Source of the DNA: Candidatus Sodaliphilus limicaballi
GTDB lineage: Bacteria > Bacteroidota > Bacteroidia > Bacteroidales > Muribaculaceae
Length of the DNA: 17,819 nt
Direction: 5' to 3'
Assembly: GCA_018065815.1 (NCBI GenBank)
Contig: JAGHSP010000393.1
Coordinates: 1 to 17,819, forward strand
Both the position numbers and the translations under genes were made by a program. Below the pieces are notes generated by a model. The model was not told the DNA's origin. It did no database searches and saw only the letters and a program-made list of their open reading frames with translations. How positions within the stretch are numbered: the first letter of the stretch is position 1; each line of letters starts with the position of its first letter. Shown here piece by piece: positions 8,648-16,393 of this stretch.

Positions 8648-8728
8648 TAATAAACCAACTTAGCACTAACAAAAGTGATAATGCTAAAAAATATTAAAAA
8701 TAACCATACTTCGCTCACGACGATGTCA

Positions 8729-9322
8729 TTACATCATCTTGAGCGCTTTCTTAATTGCATCTTCTACCGAGATGTTAGGTTCTTGCTTAAAGAGCTTTTT
8801 CAGAGCCTTTTGCGACATCTGTTGGGTGAATCCCAGCATTACCAAAGCCGCCATTGCCTCCTCAAAGACAACTCCCGAAGCCTCGCCTGTTTCTTCTATT
8901 AACGTATCACCTGCCACTTTTATTTTGTCCTTAAGGTCAACAATTATGCGTTGGGCTGTTTTTGCCCCCACGCCTTTGACCGATTTCAGGACACTGGCGT
9001 TGCCCGAGGCGATGTTTTTCTCAAGTTCGACCGCTGGCAGCGACGAGAGAATCATGCGGGCCGTGTTCACTCCCACTCCGCTCACGCTGATGAGCAGCAA
9101 GAACAGTTCACGCTCATGCTTGTCGGCAAATCCGTAGAGCAAGTGAGCATCCTCGCGTATTGCTTCATGCACATAGAGGCGAGCTACCTCCATCGACGGC
9201 AACTTTGCCAGTGCGTCGTAGGTTGACAGTGATATGTTTATCATGTAACCCAGGCCGTGGTTGTCGAGAACCACATAGGCCGGGTTGAGTTCGGCAATCG
9301 TGCCTTTTATATAGTCTAACAT
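8729..9322 (-). CDS. ruvA: RuvA, Holliday junction branch migration DNA-binding subunit
   Basis: The 197-residue product has the normal RuvA length and its three domains. The N-terminus MLDYIKGTIAEL with GLGYMINIS is the OB-fold domain I. Two helix-hairpin-helix motifs follow, SVSGVGVNTARMIL (about 79-92) and SVKGVGAKTAQRIIVDL (about 114-130). A C-terminal helical domain III (about 150-197) would contact RuvB. RuvA tetramers clamp four-way junctions and load RuvB during recombination repair in the cytoplasm. ATG at 9322 gives the canonical start; upstream codons to 9367 are open but run into the protease gene and match nothing in RuvA. It lies 8 nt after protease A and 81 nt before sprA, so it is probably co-transcribed. 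Confidence 0.96.
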   Translation of the reverse strand: MLDYIKGTIAELNPAYVVLDNHGLGYMINISLSTYDALAKLPSMEVARLYVHEAIREDAHLLYGFADKHERELFLLLISVSGVGVNTARMILSSLPAVELEKNIASGNASVLKSVKGVGAKTAQRIIVDLKDKIKVAGDTLIEETGEASGVVFEEAMAALVMLGFTQQMSQKALKKLFKQEPNISVEDAIKKALKMM

Positions 9323-9330
9323 AATATTTA

Positions 9331-11454
9331 TTAGTGTTTTACAATTAACTTTGCTGTTTTCTTGCAATGTCCAGCGTTGACTACGACAATGTATATGCCG
9401 CTGTCCAGCACATCACTCATGGTGATGTGTGAGTCGCCACACACTGTGGTTGTAGCCACTGCCCTACCCTGCATGTCGAGCAGCACCACCGTGGCAGGGT
9501 TGTCGCCGATGCCTGCAACCGCGAAGTCGCCGTTGCAAGGATTGGGCGCTACCGTTATGTTTTCGGCATGTATAGCCTGTACCGATGCCTCGTGCTGCAC
9601 ATGTTTAATAGCTGCATTTATGTCGAGCTTTCCTGCTCCCCATCGTGCTGCGTCGCCTGCGGTGACATAAGCGTCGCGCACCGAAGTGGCGGTGAGCATT
9701 TCACGCACCTCGCATGGCGACAAGTCTGGCTTAATTTCCAGGCACAGGGCTATGGTTCCCGTCACCACCGGGGTGGACATGCTGGTGCCGTAGTGCGATG
9801 CATAGGGGTAATACACGCCATCGACTGTCACACCGGGAGCACGCAACGTTGTCCCCAAAGCGCTTATGGAGTCATATCGGCTAGCCGACGACACGAGGAC
9901 AAAGCCTGGAGCCACGACATCGGGACGAGCCATGCCGCGCATGTCGGGACCATAACTCGAGAAATAGGCTATATCTTCAAGCACAGCGCGCGAGTTGAGC
10001 AGCTGCGTGCCGTCTTCCAGAGGTCTGAACCTGCGGGTGCAGTAGGCACCCACCGAGATTGCGCTGTCGCCTGTGGCTAGGTCACTTATCGACATCGATG
10101 TCATGCCTGTGGACATGCCGCTGATGTTGCTGCGCGTGAACACGAGTCCGCTGCCTGCCCACGAGCACACGCGCTCGCCGTCGCCTGCGGTCAATTTAAG
10201 TCCTAGCACGATATCGTCACTGGCGGGTTTCACATTGATTTCGGCCAAGGTGTGATAATGTCCGTTGCAACTCTCCACCGCATTTGATGCCTCGATTTTG
10301 CCATCGCTGAAATACTGTGCAAACCGAGGATCGCTATTGCAGTCAAGTATCACAGATTCCTCATCGGGTGCAAGTTGGGGCACTTCCCACGAATATAGCG
10401 TTTTTCCTGTCGATTTAGACACAGCGGTAAATATGGCGGTGTGCTGTTTTTCACTTAACGACCACATCGACACAAATCCCGGAGTCCACCCTTGCGCATC
10501 GGCATAAGGTGCTATTGTGGTGTAGATAGTGTCGTTGCGGGAAAACGAGTGGTCTATCACGTGCTTGCGATGTCCGTTGTTGGCCGCCGATACCACGCAG
10601 ATGCGTCCTGGTCCCGACAGTTCGTCAAAGGTGCGGCATAGTTCCGAAGTGCCATCATGAGGGCCTTCCTCCGAGCCGATGCTCATGTTGATAACCGCAG
10701 GCATGTTGTGACGCTTCGCCACGTCAAAGATATACCGAACCGAGTTGGCAACATTCACGTCAGTGAGCATGCTGTCGGGCATAGCGCATATCACGAGGTG
10801 TGCGCCGGGCGCCACGCCATGCAGTCCGTTGCCCTTGTAGCTGCCCGCCGCAGTGCCGGTAGTGTGTGTGCCATGCGACATCGAAGGATTGTCGGTGGTG
10901 AGAAGGGCTATCTGCTCGGGAGTATCGTAATGGCTGCCCGGCAATGTGTAGCCATCGACCACTGGCGCGATGCCTTCAACGTCGGCAGGCAAATAGGCGG
11001 CAATCACGCGCGAACGACCTTGCTCGTCGCACAGGTTTATGTGATTGAAGTCCACACCGGTGTCAATCATGCCCACAATAACTCCCTTGCCAGTATAGGC
11101 AGCCTCTGCATTGGTGCCGGTCATGAAATCGGGGAAATCTGAATAGATGCGCGCGCTGTCATTGGTCACCCACACGCGGTGAGCCACTTCCATAGCACGC
11201 ACACCGCCCATCGACGCCACATCGTGCAACCGGCATGCCGGCAAGCTCACAGTAGCCACATTGCCGGTCACACCATGCACCTCGGCCCCGGCAGCCTCAA
11301 GGCTGTCGATTGCAGAGGGGCTAACAAGGGTGACAAACGCACCCACACGCTGCTTGTCGGACATAGCCATGCGTGAACGGGCTCCTAGTCCATGGCGAGG
11401 CGAGGCATATAGCGCCACGGCTGCTGCCAGCACTATTGTAAATAAATATCTCAT
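9331..11454 (-). CDS. Secreted S8 (subtilisin-family) serine protease A with T9SS C-terminal sorting domain
   Basis: The 707-residue product starts with a signal peptide (MRYLFTIVLAAAVALYA), then an I9-like propeptide (about 37-95). The subtilase domain has the full catalytic set: D131 in GMIDTG, H194 in SHGTH, oxyanion N292 in SAANNG and S558 in GTSMSTP. The N-to-S distance (266 residues) is far longer than in subtilisin and implies a large beta-rich insertion at about 305-460. From about residue 636 (APNPCNGDF) to the LIVKH end is a type A T9SS sorting domain, with GRAV, SGIYIVVV and TAKLIV as hallmarks. Such domains route proteins through SprA and are usually removed and replaced by a surface anchor. 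Its ATG overlaps the stop of protease B by 4 bp (ATGA), so translation is probably coupled. TAA stop. Confidence 0.92.
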   Translation of the reverse strand: MRYLFTIVLAAAVALYASPRHGLGARSRMAMSDKQRVGAFVTLVSPSAIDSLEAAGAEVHGVTGNVATVSLPACRLHDVASMGGVRAMEVAHRVWVTNDSARIYSDFPDFMTGTNAEAAYTGKGVIVGMIDTGVDFNHINLCDEQGRSRVIAAYLPADVEGIAPVVDGYTLPGSHYDTPEQIALLTTDNPSMSHGTHTTGTAAGSYKGNGLHGVAPGAHLVICAMPDSMLTDVNVANSVRYIFDVAKRHNMPAVINMSIGSEEGPHDGTSELCRTFDELSGPGRICVVSAANNGHRKHVIDHSFSRNDTIYTTIAPYADAQGWTPGFVSMWSLSEKQHTAIFTAVSKSTGKTLYSWEVPQLAPDEESVILDCNSDPRFAQYFSDGKIEASNAVESCNGHYHTLAEINVKPASDDIVLGLKLTAGDGERVCSWAGSGLVFTRSNISGMSTGMTSMSISDLATGDSAISVGAYCTRRFRPLEDGTQLLNSRAVLEDIAYFSSYGPDMRGMARPDVVAPGFVLVSSASRYDSISALGTTLRAPGVTVDGVYYPYASHYGTSMSTPVVTGTIALCLEIKPDLSPCEVREMLTATSVRDAYVTAGDAARWGAGKLDINAAIKHVQHEASVQAIHAENITVAPNPCNGDFAVAGIGDNPATVVLLDMQGRAVATTTVCGDSHITMSDVLDSGIYIVVVNAGHCKKTAKLIVKH

Positions 11455-13475
11455 TGAAGCAGAATGTTTACCAACGCATTTATATCTTCCACGTCAACAT
11501 CGTCGTTTCCTGCCACATGGGCACGGCCATAGTAGCGGTCGGGGTCATCACCGCCCAGAATGATATTCGCAAGCACGTTAAGGTCAACGATATCAACCTC
11601 ACCATCGCCATTCACATCACCGCGAGCCTTGTTGTATTCCCGCAAGACGAGTTCAATTCCGCCTTTGGCGTTGATATATCCGTGCTCACCCGTCTGCGGT
11701 GTGTAGGCATAGGGCGGCCTTGCTGTGCTTGCCATCACTTCCTTGATCTGCGCCACATTGAGCGACGGGCAAGCCTGCAGCCACAGTGCCACAATGCCGG
11801 TCACGCAAGGAGCCGACATCGATGTGCCCGACTTGACGTACCAGTACTCATAGGTGCCATTCACAGCGAGTCGCTGCGAGTAGGACGACTTGCTGCAATT
11901 ATAGTTGCTCACACTCGACACCACCTGCACGCCAGGAGCAAGGATAAAGGGATGCACCACGCCATTCAGGTCGGTGCCGTAACTTGAAAAACGTCCCATG
12001 GAGCCGAGCGAATAACCTGTGCTATAATAATGTCCGGCATTGGGATAGGTAGTTCGGGCTGCACATGCGCCCACCGATATCGTGTGCTTGCCCGTAGCCA
12101 TGTCGCTGATCGATATCAAGTCATTGCCATCTGAAAATCCGGGAAGGTTCTCCGATGAGAACGACGCGTTGTTGTTCACGTCCCACACATCTACCTCACC
12201 GTCCTCGGCACCGTCGATTGTGAATGCAAGCGCCCTGCCCGAAGTCGTTCTTGCCGCATGCTTGACATATATGCGGTACTTGCCGTTAATCTTATCCACT
12301 CCTTGTGTCACATACAAGAAACCCGACGCATACTCGCTCAACACCGGGTCATTGCCCAGGTTGATCACCGTGTCGCCTGGTATGGGTGTCCCGGTGCACA
12401 CTATTGCGTCTTGGGAGCTATCGTAGATACTATAAGTTATTGACAGCGGTGACTCGGTGCGTGACCACACATCTATCTCCGAGCTATTAGAGGTGCTAAC
12501 TCCCATAACGCTGCTGAGCGAATGGTCCTGAGCCGTAAACACCTTGTGCATATATCCGCCCTTGCCAGCCTCGTTGCCAGCCGAGAGCACAAATATCACG
12601 CCATATTTCTCTGCCAGCTCGTCTATTGTGCGGGCGAGGATTCCTGTGCCGTCGTGCGGGCCGTCATGATTACCCAGACTCATGTTGATCACGCAAGGGC
12701 GTCCCACGCTGTGGGCATAGTGCGCGATATATCGAGCTGACACTCCCACTGTATAATCATCAAGCATATTGTTAGGTATGCCAGCAATCACAATCTCAGC
12801 TCCGGGAGCCATACCGCCATAGTCACCCACAAGCGAACCGGCAGCAATGCCCGTGGTGTGGCAACCATGCGACATCGCCTTGTCGTCGGTAGTGAGTTTA
12901 GCAATCTGCTCGGGCGTGGTATAGTCACATCCAGGCAAAGTGTCGCCATCTATCACCACCATTCCGCCGTCAGATCCAGCGGGATGATAGACGCGGCTGA
13001 TGCGGCTCTTGCCATTAGCGTCCTTGAACGCCGGGTGGTTGTACTCGATACCGCAGTCCACCATACCCACGATCACTCCTGTGCCATCATAAGCCATGGG
13101 CAATCCTTTTCCGGCAAGGATATCATTAACGTGAGTGTTGCTGCGTGCCGAGTCGCAGTGCAGGTGCAGGCGCGATGACGCCGACACTGCCTTCACCCCA
13201 GGCAACGAAGCAAGACGCACCAGTGCCTCGGGCGATGCCTCTACTGCAACCAGGTTGCCGAAGCGTGACGCAATCCTCACACCACTCGCACGCAACTGTG
13301 CCACCCCAGCCTCATCGGCCGAGACAAATGCCTGGATATTGCGGCTAGCGCCAGCAGGCTTACACACGGCGGCATCACGCATCACAGCACTGCGCAACGC
13401 AGGCGACAACTTCGACTGTGCACAAGCACCCACAGCCACCCATGCAGCCAGTATCATCAAAAGAACTTTCTTCAT
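11451..13475 (-). CDS. Secreted S8 (subtilisin-family) serine protease B with dockerin-like C-terminal domain
   Basis: The 674-residue product begins with a signal peptide (MKKVLLMILAAWVAVGACAQ) and an I9-like propeptide (about 46-100). Catalytic residues are D140 in GMVDCG, H203 in SHGCH (Cys in place of the usual Thr), N301 in SAGNEAG and S552 in GTSMSAP. D-H and H-N distances (63 and 98) equal those of the downstream protease, so the two are tandem paralogues. Instead of a T9SS sorting domain it ends in a dockerin-type pair of calcium loops (about 618-674). The first loop is complete (D620, N622, D624, D631); the second has lost its ligand at position 1 (H653). It is the first gene of the minus-strand block, with a TATCTTTG box 28 nt upstream of its ATG. 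The physiological substrate is unknown. TGA stop. Confidence 0.91.
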   Translation of the reverse strand: MKKVLLMILAAWVAVGACAQSKLSPALRSAVMRDAAVCKPAGASRNIQAFVSADEAGVAQLRASGVRIASRFGNLVAVEASPEALVRLASLPGVKAVSASSRLHLHCDSARSNTHVNDILAGKGLPMAYDGTGVIVGMVDCGIEYNHPAFKDANGKSRISRVYHPAGSDGGMVVIDGDTLPGCDYTTPEQIAKLTTDDKAMSHGCHTTGIAAGSLVGDYGGMAPGAEIVIAGIPNNMLDDYTVGVSARYIAHYAHSVGRPCVINMSLGNHDGPHDGTGILARTIDELAEKYGVIFVLSAGNEAGKGGYMHKVFTAQDHSLSSVMGVSTSNSSEIDVWSRTESPLSITYSIYDSSQDAIVCTGTPIPGDTVINLGNDPVLSEYASGFLYVTQGVDKINGKYRIYVKHAARTTSGRALAFTIDGAEDGEVDVWDVNNNASFSSENLPGFSDGNDLISISDMATGKHTISVGACAARTTYPNAGHYYSTGYSLGSMGRFSSYGTDLNGVVHPFILAPGVQVVSSVSNYNCSKSSYSQRLAVNGTYEYWYVKSGTSMSAPCVTGIVALWLQACPSLNVAQIKEVMASTARPPYAYTPQTGEHGYINAKGGIELVLREYNKARGDVNGDGEVDIVDLNVLANIILGGDDPDRYYGRAHVAGNDDVDVEDINALVNILLQ

Positions 13476-13502
13476 AAAATTTCAGCAAATCGTTTTAAAC
13501 TA

Positions 13503-13510
13503 CAAAGATA
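13503..13510 (-). promoter_or_regulatory. -7 promoter box (TATCTTTG) for the protease-ruvA-sprA block
   Basis: CAAAGATA on the plus strand reads TATCTTTG on the minus strand, an exact TAnnTTTG match. It lies 28 nt before the ATG of protease B and implies a 5' UTR of about 20 nt. The -33 position (about 13529-13533) reads TTTCG, only a partial match. It is the only good minus-strand box I find between the divergent genes. Confidence 0.55.
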
Positions 13511-13550
13511 CGGCTTTTTCACGAAAAACGAAAGACGTAGAACGAAAAAT

Positions 13551-13649
13551 ATCGCAAATAACGCAAATAACGCAAATAACGCAAATAACGTAAATAACGT
13601 AAATAACGTAAATAACGGTAATAACGAAATTGACGTAAATAACGAAAAA
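13551..13649. repeat. 9-bp tandem repeat (AACGYAAAT), 11 units, in the divergent intergenic region
   Basis: The 285-bp gap 13476-13760 holds no gene. Its centre is a tandem array. Unit 1 (ATCGCAAAT, 13551-13559) is followed by three identical AACGCAAAT copies, three AACGTAAAT copies, then diverged units to about 13649. All step by exactly 9 bp. AACGAAA-like words continue on both sides (from about 13521 to 13666). Near-identical inner copies and decayed outer copies suggest recent unit turnover. The array lies between the two divergent promoters without overlapping either -7 box. Confidence 0.9.
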
Positions 13650-13708
13650 GGACGAAAGATGAACTGGCTCTCTTTTGATTTGGTCGTGGGCTATTTTTTG
13701 GGGCTGTG

Positions 13709-13741
13709 TTTGCCGGGTTTCGGTAAAAAATATTAACTTTG
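13709..13741 (+). promoter_or_regulatory. Promoter of the RelA/SpoT-domain gene (TTTG, 21 nt, TAACTTTG)
   Basis: TTTG at 13709-13712, a 21-nt spacer and TAACTTTG at 13734-13741 match the Bacteroidetes -33/-7 consensus. The -7 box is exact and the spacer slightly long. Initiation near 13748 would leave a leader of about 13 nt before the ATG at 13761. The A-rich sequence just before the start is usual for this group, which rarely uses Shine-Dalgarno pairing. Confidence 0.6.
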
Positions 13742-13760
13742 CGAAAAATTAACCACTATT

Positions 13761-15074
13761 ATGACAAAAACCTACACAAAAGGCGACTACAAGCGGTTGA
13801 GCGACCGCATACGCAAGGACCCGGAACATGTGAGCGCCGATGACTACGAGATGCTACATGCGCTGCGTCTCACCTACAAGGAACCCATGGCCACGGTGTT
13901 TAACACCGTTGAACGCATGGCGCACAGCATCGACCCTGACTGCATCTGCACTTACCGCATAAAACGCTTTGAATCAATCATAAGCAAACTGTGCCGTTTC
14001 CCCGACATGGAGGTGCAACGCGCTGCCGACCTGGCAGGATGCCGATGCATCATGACACGGCTCGACCAGGTGCTCGAACTCTATGACAGAATTAAGAAAA
14101 ACGAGCACTTGCTACCCTTTGCTATCAAGGGAAAACCCAACAACTACATCGAGAATCCCAAGGAGGACGGCTACCGCTCAATACATCTCAACGTGCAGAT
14201 GAAAGATGAGAGCAAAAAAGTGGTGGAGATACAGCTGCGATGCATCGAGATGCACAACTGGGCCACCCTCGTTGAAATATCGGACGTCATCTTCCAGGCC
14301 AAACTCAAAGAATACGGGTCGAAAGTCAATCCTGACCTTTTCCGCCTGCACCAACTGCTCTCGAAGAAAGATGAGGACCTCACTACCGCAGATTATCTCG
14401 AAATTGCACAGATATCAAAGAAATACCGCTACATGGAACGCGTGGGCGGAATTTTCTCGACCAACGGCATCGAGATGCGCCAGCAATGGAACAAGATGAA
14501 ACTCAAGAACAAGAGGTTCTTCCTCATCTCCACCGGCAGCGACGGCAAGCCCGAGTTTGCAGCGTTTGAAAACTTCGACGAGGCCGAGCGCAACTACTTC
14601 GAGTGGTTCACCAACAACGAGAAGAACAGCAACATCGTGCTCACCCGCCTGCGCCACACCGACTTCAACAAGATAAGCATTGCCTACTGTAACTATTTTC
14701 TCACCTACAATGCTTCGATGCTGCGCATTCTCAAGGCAGTGGCAATGAGCACTGTGGATATCTACAACCGCCACAAGCTCTCGGAGTTCAGGACCGCCTA
14801 TCCGCTGTTCTGGAAAATCGTTTACATCTGGCTGGGCGACAAAATCAAGGAAATAGACTATTTCAATAATGACAAGGACGTGCGCAAGTCGTTCAAGAAA
14901 CGCAACGAGTGGACGGTCTCAATCCAGAACAGCTTCCGCGACGTGAACGGCATCATCAAGACCATGCAGTCGTCGTTCAACCACGGGTGGACCTATTTCT
15001 TCCTGCAACGCTTCAAAAAACGCGTGGACCGCGCAGCCAACAAGAGACTACACGAAATACAATCTGTTTCTTAA
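13761..15074 (+). CDS. RelA/SpoT synthetase-domain protein (putative alarmone synthetase or related pyrophosphotransferase)
   Basis: This 437-residue soluble protein carries a RelA/SpoT nucleotidyltransferase domain at about 45-185. The conserved motifs are in order: R66-x-K68 with S72, D90-L-x-G-x-R95, NPKEDGYRS-x-H (132-142) and E156-x-Q-x-R160 with W167. These are the nucleotide-binding and catalytic residues of (p)ppGpp synthetases, so activity looks preserved. No HD hydrolase, TGS or ACT domain is present, unlike long Rel/SpoT enzymes. The protein is much longer than small alarmone synthetases (about 200-250 residues) because of a helical, lysine/aromatic-rich C-terminal part of about 240 residues that I do not recognise. 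The product could be (p)ppGpp or, as in some toxic relatives, a modified nucleotide or tRNA; no antitoxin-like partner adjoins it. It has its own promoter and is followed 48 nt later by the amidase. Confidence 0.8.
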   Translation: MTKTYTKGDYKRLSDRIRKDPEHVSADDYEMLHALRLTYKEPMATVFNTVERMAHSIDPDCICTYRIKRFESIISKLCRFPDMEVQRAADLAGCRCIMTRLDQVLELYDRIKKNEHLLPFAIKGKPNNYIENPKEDGYRSIHLNVQMKDESKKVVEIQLRCIEMHNWATLVEISDVIFQAKLKEYGSKVNPDLFRLHQLLSKKDEDLTTADYLEIAQISKKYRYMERVGGIFSTNGIEMRQQWNKMKLKNKRFFLISTGSDGKPEFAAFENFDEAERNYFEWFTNNEKNSNIVLTRLRHTDFNKISIAYCNYFLTYNASMLRILKAVAMSTVDIYNRHKLSEFRTAYPLFWKIVYIWLGDKIKEIDYFNNDKDVRKSFKKRNEWTVSIQNSFRDVNGIIKTMQSSFNHGWTYFFLQRFKKRVDRAANKRLHEIQSVS

Positions 15075-15107
15075 AAAGTTTAAAAGTTTAAAAGTTTAAA
15101 AGTTTAA
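15071..15107. repeat. 8-bp tandem repeat (GTTTAAAA) between stop and start of adjacent genes
   Basis: GTTTA recurs at 15078, 15086, 15094 and 15102. This gives three full GTTTAAAA units, a partial unit at each end, and overlap with the TAA of the preceding gene. The array fills most of the 48-nt gap before the amidase ATG. It is AT-only apart from the single G per unit. No hairpin or promoter box is visible in the gap. Confidence 0.85.
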
Positions 15108-15122
15108 GAATAAACTACTACA

Positions 15123-16322
15123 ATGAAGAATTTATTTTTACTATTGCTTGCCATAACATGTGTCGCTGGAGCACAAGCCCGCGGTCTCAAGGGCAAGACC
15201 ATCTACCTTAACCCTGGCCACGGCGGCTACACCACTGGCGACCGCCCCACTGCCACCATCAACCACGAGTACATGGACACGTTGAGCTTTTATGAGACGC
15301 GTTCCAACCTGTGGAAAGCGCTCGAGACAGCCCGACACCTCAAGCAAGACGGAGCACATGTGATAATGAGCCGCACTCGCAGCGGATATGTGACACAGGC
15401 ACAAATGGAACAAGGCATCCTCAATGAAAACCAGGAGAGTCATGCGCTGCCTTCACAGGACAAAGTGGATACCCGCTTCAACCAGGTGGAAACCGCACGC
15501 GACGAGTACGGACAGCAACAAATCGTGGGACTAGAACGTATTGCTTGCCAGGTTGACTCTATCAAGCCCGACTACTTCTTGTCAATGCACAGCAATGCCC
15601 ACACTAACGGCAGCACCGTCAACTACCTGCTCATGCTCTTCCGCGGCGAGACCGGCAAGCCCTACTATGAGAACAGCGACTCGATGGCTCGCGTGATGTG
15701 GCCATACGCCTTCGACAACCCGCTTTCGACATGGAGCCACTATGCTGCCGACAAACCCTGCGTCGTGGGCGACATCAGCTGGATGGGCGGCACTCCCCCG
15801 GGAACGCCTAACCGCACTGGCGCCACAGGCTACTATGCAGTGCTCAAGTTCAATGCGCCTGGATTTCTCGTGGAAGGTTCGTTCCACACCTACGACCCCG
15901 AGCGCCAACGTCTGCTCAACCCCGACTACTGCCGCCTTGAGGGCCTGCGCTACTACCGCGGCATTCGCGCCTACTTCGGCGGCAAACCCGAGAAGGTGGG
16001 CTATCTTGCCGGGGCTGTGAAGAGTGCGACCGAGGTTATGGATCATCCACGCTACACCTATCGCGAGGGCAGCGACGACCAGTGGAAACCCATCAACGGC
16101 GCCATGGTCTATCTCCTGGACTCTCGCGGAGTCACTGTGCGTGCCTATCGCACCGACGGCGAGTGGAACGGCATCTTCGCCTTCTTCGGCCTCAAGCCAG
16201 GCAAATACACCCTGCGATATGAAGCCCGCGGATACGAGACCATGACAGAACAGGTGGTAGTAAAAGCCGACAACACCACCTATGTCCTTCCCAAGCTGGA
16301 ACAAAAGAACGCTACACGATAA
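15123..16322 (+). CDS. Secreted N-acetylmuramoyl-L-alanine amidase (Amidase_3 type) with C-terminal beta-sandwich domain
   Basis: The 399-residue product has a signal peptide (MKNLFLLLLAITCVAGAQA, cleavage likely after A19). Zinc-amidase ligands are in the expected order: H33 in NPGHGG, E58 in YETRSN and H156 in SMHSNAH, with catalytic E251 in LVEGSFH. Amidase_3 enzymes cut the bond between N-acetylmuramic acid and the stem peptide of peptidoglycan, here in the periplasm or at the surface. Residues about 90-140 are an insertion between the second and third ligands. Residues about 293-395 look like a carboxypeptidase-regulatory-type beta-sandwich (GAMVYLLDSRG, FFGLKPGKYTLRYEARGYE), often a wall or protein-binding module. 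It lies 48 nt after the RelA/SpoT-domain gene on the same strand and ends at a strong hairpin. A role in wall remodelling or recycling is likely; the specific process is not deducible. Confidence 0.9.
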   Translation: MKNLFLLLLAITCVAGAQARGLKGKTIYLNPGHGGYTTGDRPTATINHEYMDTLSFYETRSNLWKALETARHLKQDGAHVIMSRTRSGYVTQAQMEQGILNENQESHALPSQDKVDTRFNQVETARDEYGQQQIVGLERIACQVDSIKPDYFLSMHSNAHTNGSTVNYLLMLFRGETGKPYYENSDSMARVMWPYAFDNPLSTWSHYAADKPCVVGDISWMGGTPPGTPNRTGATGYYAVLKFNAPGFLVEGSFHTYDPERQRLLNPDYCRLEGLRYYRGIRAYFGGKPEKVGYLAGAVKSATEVMDHPRYTYREGSDDQWKPINGAMVYLLDSRGVTVRAYRTDGEWNGIFAFFGLKPGKYTLRYEARGYETMTEQVVVKADNTTYVLPKLEQKNATR

Positions 16323-16339
16323 GGCATTTAGACATTAAA

Positions 16340-16374
16340 ACGAGGGCGACGGTTGTTGAAACTGTCGCCCTCGT
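16340..16374. terminator. Intrinsic terminator between converging genes, probably bidirectional
   Basis: ACGAGGGCGAC (16340-16350) pairs perfectly with GTCGCCCTCGT (16364-16374) around a 13-nt loop. Leftwards, for minus-strand transcripts, the stem is followed by TTTTAATG, a good U-run. Rightwards it is followed by TCATTTATTG, a weaker one. It lies 18 nt after the amidase stop and 20 nt after the stop of the converging gene, so it can end both. Confidence 0.9.
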
Positions 16375-16393
16375 TCATTTATTGAATATAGGA

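Noticed and set aside
8648..8728. Terminator or promoter between ruvA and sprA
   Set aside because: The TTAGCA/TGCTAA stem is 6 bp with a large loop and no proper T-run. The best -7 candidate (CACTTTTG) misses the first consensus base.
9323..9367. Longer RuvA with 15 extra N-terminal residues
   Set aside because: RuvA proteins begin at the M-(I/L)-D-Y-I-K-G motif encoded from 9322. The extra codons overlap the protease A stop and match nothing in the family.
13761..15074. Toxic small alarmone synthetase in a toxin-antitoxin pair
   Set aside because: No small antitoxin-like gene adjoins it. The downstream neighbour is a secreted amidase with a signal peptide, and the upstream side is intergenic. 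A fused antitoxin in the C-terminal half cannot be excluded.
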